Assembly: GCA_037074765.1 (NCBI GenBank)
Contig: JBAMDO010000355.1
Location: 1-35,886, forward strand
Reading direction: 5' to 3'
Length of the DNA stretch: 35,886 nt
DNA from: Mansonella perstans
Taxonomy: Eukaryota; Nematoda; Chromadorea; Rhabditida; Onchocercidae
The notes below the pieces were generated by a model, which worked only from the letters and a program-made list of their open reading frames with translations, made no database searches and had not been told where the DNA came from. Below are positions 33,953 to 35,886 of this stretch, piece after piece. The position numbers and the translations under genes are program-made. Each line of letters opens with the position of its first letter. Position 1 is the first letter of the stretch.

Positions 33953-34709
33953 GTATATTTCTGCTCTATTAAAACAACAGAGAGAGTCATGGCTTGTTGT
34001 TGTCGCATATTTCACTATTTTACAGTTATCTGCTCAGACGATAAAACTCAAGGACTTGCAAAGGCAAAGAAAGGAAACGGTAAAATACCTCATATGATTT
34101 TCGTATTTTTTGAAGCCAGCAAATTCTTTTCACTTTGCCGTTATTCAGAAAAATCGCTGCAAATGATTGGAAGTGACTTTGCATAATTCTTAAATAGTTT
34201 TTGTATATCAGAATGACATTCGAAATCATTAGTGATGAGAAAGTTATTCAAAAAGTTAACTAAGCCTGCATTAAAGCTATCGACAGAATAGATTTTTATA
34301 AAGCTGACAGAGATTGGTTATTCAATATTGCACTGCAGAAAATACACTAAAAGATCACAAAAACCAGGATGATAGCATTACTTATGTATCATTTTGGCTG
34401 AATTTTTTACTAAATTTTCGTTATATACTGACCATAAATTTCAAGTATTATATTAATACCAAGCAGTCCATCTTCATAACCAATCATGATTCAGTAGGTG
34501 GATACTTCATGAACATTGCCAAACTGAAATTTAAAACTTGCCTATCTATTGTATAAAACATTTCATCACAATTAGTTCGATACAAGCAAATATATTTTAT
34601 ACGATACTTACAGTTGGAAGAAGTTCATGATAATCATGCATATCGCTTCAATGTTTATTGGAATCACATCTGGATTCGAAATAAATGATTTCAAAATTCA
34701 AACAATTTG

Positions 34710-34907
34710 ATGAATACAGCAATGGATTTATTTAACTCATTCAAAACCAAATCCAGCGAAATGAACCATCAGGAGTCTCAGTTAGACTGGTTTGATTTAT
34801 GCAAATCCATTCATCCAACATCTTCATTTGTTTTAATGCATAACGTAGCAGCATTAGCATTATGTTGTAAATTAACTCAGTCATGCAATTTTCTTGAAGA
34901 ATACACG
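34710..34907 (+). CDS. Possible first exon, unrecognised
   Basis: An ATG frame of 66 codons reads MNTAMDLFNSFKTKSSEMNH, then a Cys/Ala/Leu-rich stretch (HNVAALALCCKLTQS). It meets a donor-like AC|GTAAAC at 34908 just before its TAA. The amino acid mix is more balanced than the Phe/Lys/Ile-rich translations around it, and base composition is locally less AT-rich. A further open segment lies at about 35085-35242 (containing NVDISSSVGMTSVRKCQ), but its acceptor ACACAG does not match this donor in phase. Product unknown; it may belong to a gene continuing past the right edge, or be chance. Confidence 0.25.
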
Positions 34908-35886
34908 TAAACATCAAGTTTCTTTCCTGTTTTTACATACGACCAGAAATTCTGCTTTGAATAGAAATTCGCAAGAGTTAGGATTGGAATAGGGAATTTA
35001 GAAATTTTCACAAATTTAGAGCTGATGTCAGTCATCAAAACCAAAATGATATTATTGGGTAGTTGAAATGGTTAGCGATAATTACCATTTCATTCATTCC
35101 AACTTCGTTTATCTCCATGTTTACTAAATGACGACTCTTTATACACAGCACCTAATGTGGATATCTCATCGAGTGTGGGAATGACTTCAGTTAGGAAGTG
35201 TCAAAACACATGGATAGATCAACAGACTAGTGTAATCGTGTGAACGGGTTCTGTGAAGTAGTTCTGCAAGTTCTGTGTAATGTCAATGTTGATATGAGTG
35301 CGTGCATACACCGGGAAATATTATATCGATAGCAGTGCATTTTTTTCAATCGTTTGGTTGTTCGCTTCCGTAGTAAATTTATCGGCTGATTAAGTTGGCG
35401 TATCCATCTGTGAACTTTTTCATTTTTTTATACAACTTCATAATTTATCTAAACTGTTAATGACAAATGATATATAGCATCACTTCTAATTTAAATATTC
35501 TGAACACTACAAACTGTCAAGCACTGAACAGTCTTTTTTGTATCCTTACCCTTATTATGTGTTAGGCCACTAGCAGGGTACTCACTCCAGAAAATGAAAT
35601 TTCAATTAAATTAGACCAAAACAATGTTAATTAGATGCGAAATTTGAGTGCGCTTTCAAATCTTTAATTTACTTCGAAATTTAAAAATTTGGGCAAAATT
35701 ATCCAACTGTGCGTGATATAACAAATATTAAAATGGAATTATTTGAGACTGTACGCTGTGTTATACTGATTGAAATATTACTAGTAATAACAGTTGCGGC
35801 AAAAGTTTAAAATCACGCATCCTTTTTTTAATCAAGTATAAATTTCACTAAAATATTTTCTGGTAATTGACAAGTTGTACTTCATA
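34908..35886. other. Right-edge stretch without a supported gene
   Basis: Apart from the open but ATG-less segment at about 35085-35242, nothing is recognised up to the window edge. Confidence 0.45.

Larger units (their letters stand above)
29471..34709. other. Long stretch without a supported gene
   Basis: AT-rich DNA. An AATAAA at about 29810 could end the CSN8-like transcript, though 340 bases past the stop. Overlapping open frames on both strands near 31270-31530 are of equal, poor quality. The stretch also holds a poly(A) run (32324-32339), a TG-rich microsatellite (33605-33661), a 29-bp tandem repeat (33841-33898) and an (AT)n run (33935-33952). No RNA gene or mobile element was recognised. 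Confidence 0.5.

Noticed and set aside
1..35886. Nuclear copies of Wolbachia or mitochondrial DNA, rRNA or tRNA genes, and mobile-element proteins
   Set aside because: Considered because filarial genomes often carry them; no recognisable bacterial, organellar, reverse transcriptase or transposase motif was seen.

Overview
The window looks like nuclear DNA of a parasitic nematode, most likely a filarial or other clade III worm; the taxon is inferred. The sequence is strongly AT-rich. Genes are split into exons of about 80-240 bases by introns mostly 100-600 bases long. Acceptors follow the nematode TTTTCAG type, and several start codons lie 3-25 bases after an acceptor-like site, as expected for spliced-leader trans-splicing. 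No bacterial operon, phage, CRISPR, rRNA or tRNA gene was recognised.

Layout. Bases 1-12,835 are gene-poor. A partial exon may touch the left edge on the minus strand, an isolated candidate exon lies at 1819-2039, and a few weak coding-like patches are present, with simple repeats and two inverted repeats. From 12,836 to about 17,134 (minus) lies a 14-exon MIC60/mitofilin gene (MICOS complex). Head-to-head with it, across about 1.2 kb, is the plus-strand KTI12 gene (18,397-20,527, six exons). Then, all on plus, come an unrecognised Ser/Asn-rich gene (about 22,312-24,380), the anaphase-promoting complex RING subunit APC11 (24,518 or 24,536 to 25,632), and a COP9 signalosome subunit 8-like gene (27,283-29,470, six exons). 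Bases 29,471-35,886 are mostly non-coding, with microsatellites, a 29-bp tandem repeat and weak coding-like frames near 34.7-35.2 kb.

The four recognised genes are housekeeping: cristae architecture (MIC60), Elongator-dependent tRNA wobble-uridine modification (KTI12), the mitotic ubiquitin ligase core (APC11) and cullin deneddylation (CSN8). APC11 and CSN8 both act in cullin-type ubiquitin ligase biology, but nothing shows the neighbourhood to be functional rather than incidental.

The points most worth a second look are the APC11 N-terminal extension and its possible fusion with the low-complexity gene just upstream; the ambiguous splicing in that gene, including two open frames over one exon and an in-frame TAG inside an otherwise open segment; the CSN8-like gene with its extended N-terminus; and the isolated minus-strand exon at 1819-2039. 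Exon borders were worked out by eye from splice consensus, phase and family similarity. They are firm for MIC60, KTI12, CSN8 and the APC11 RING, and soft elsewhere.
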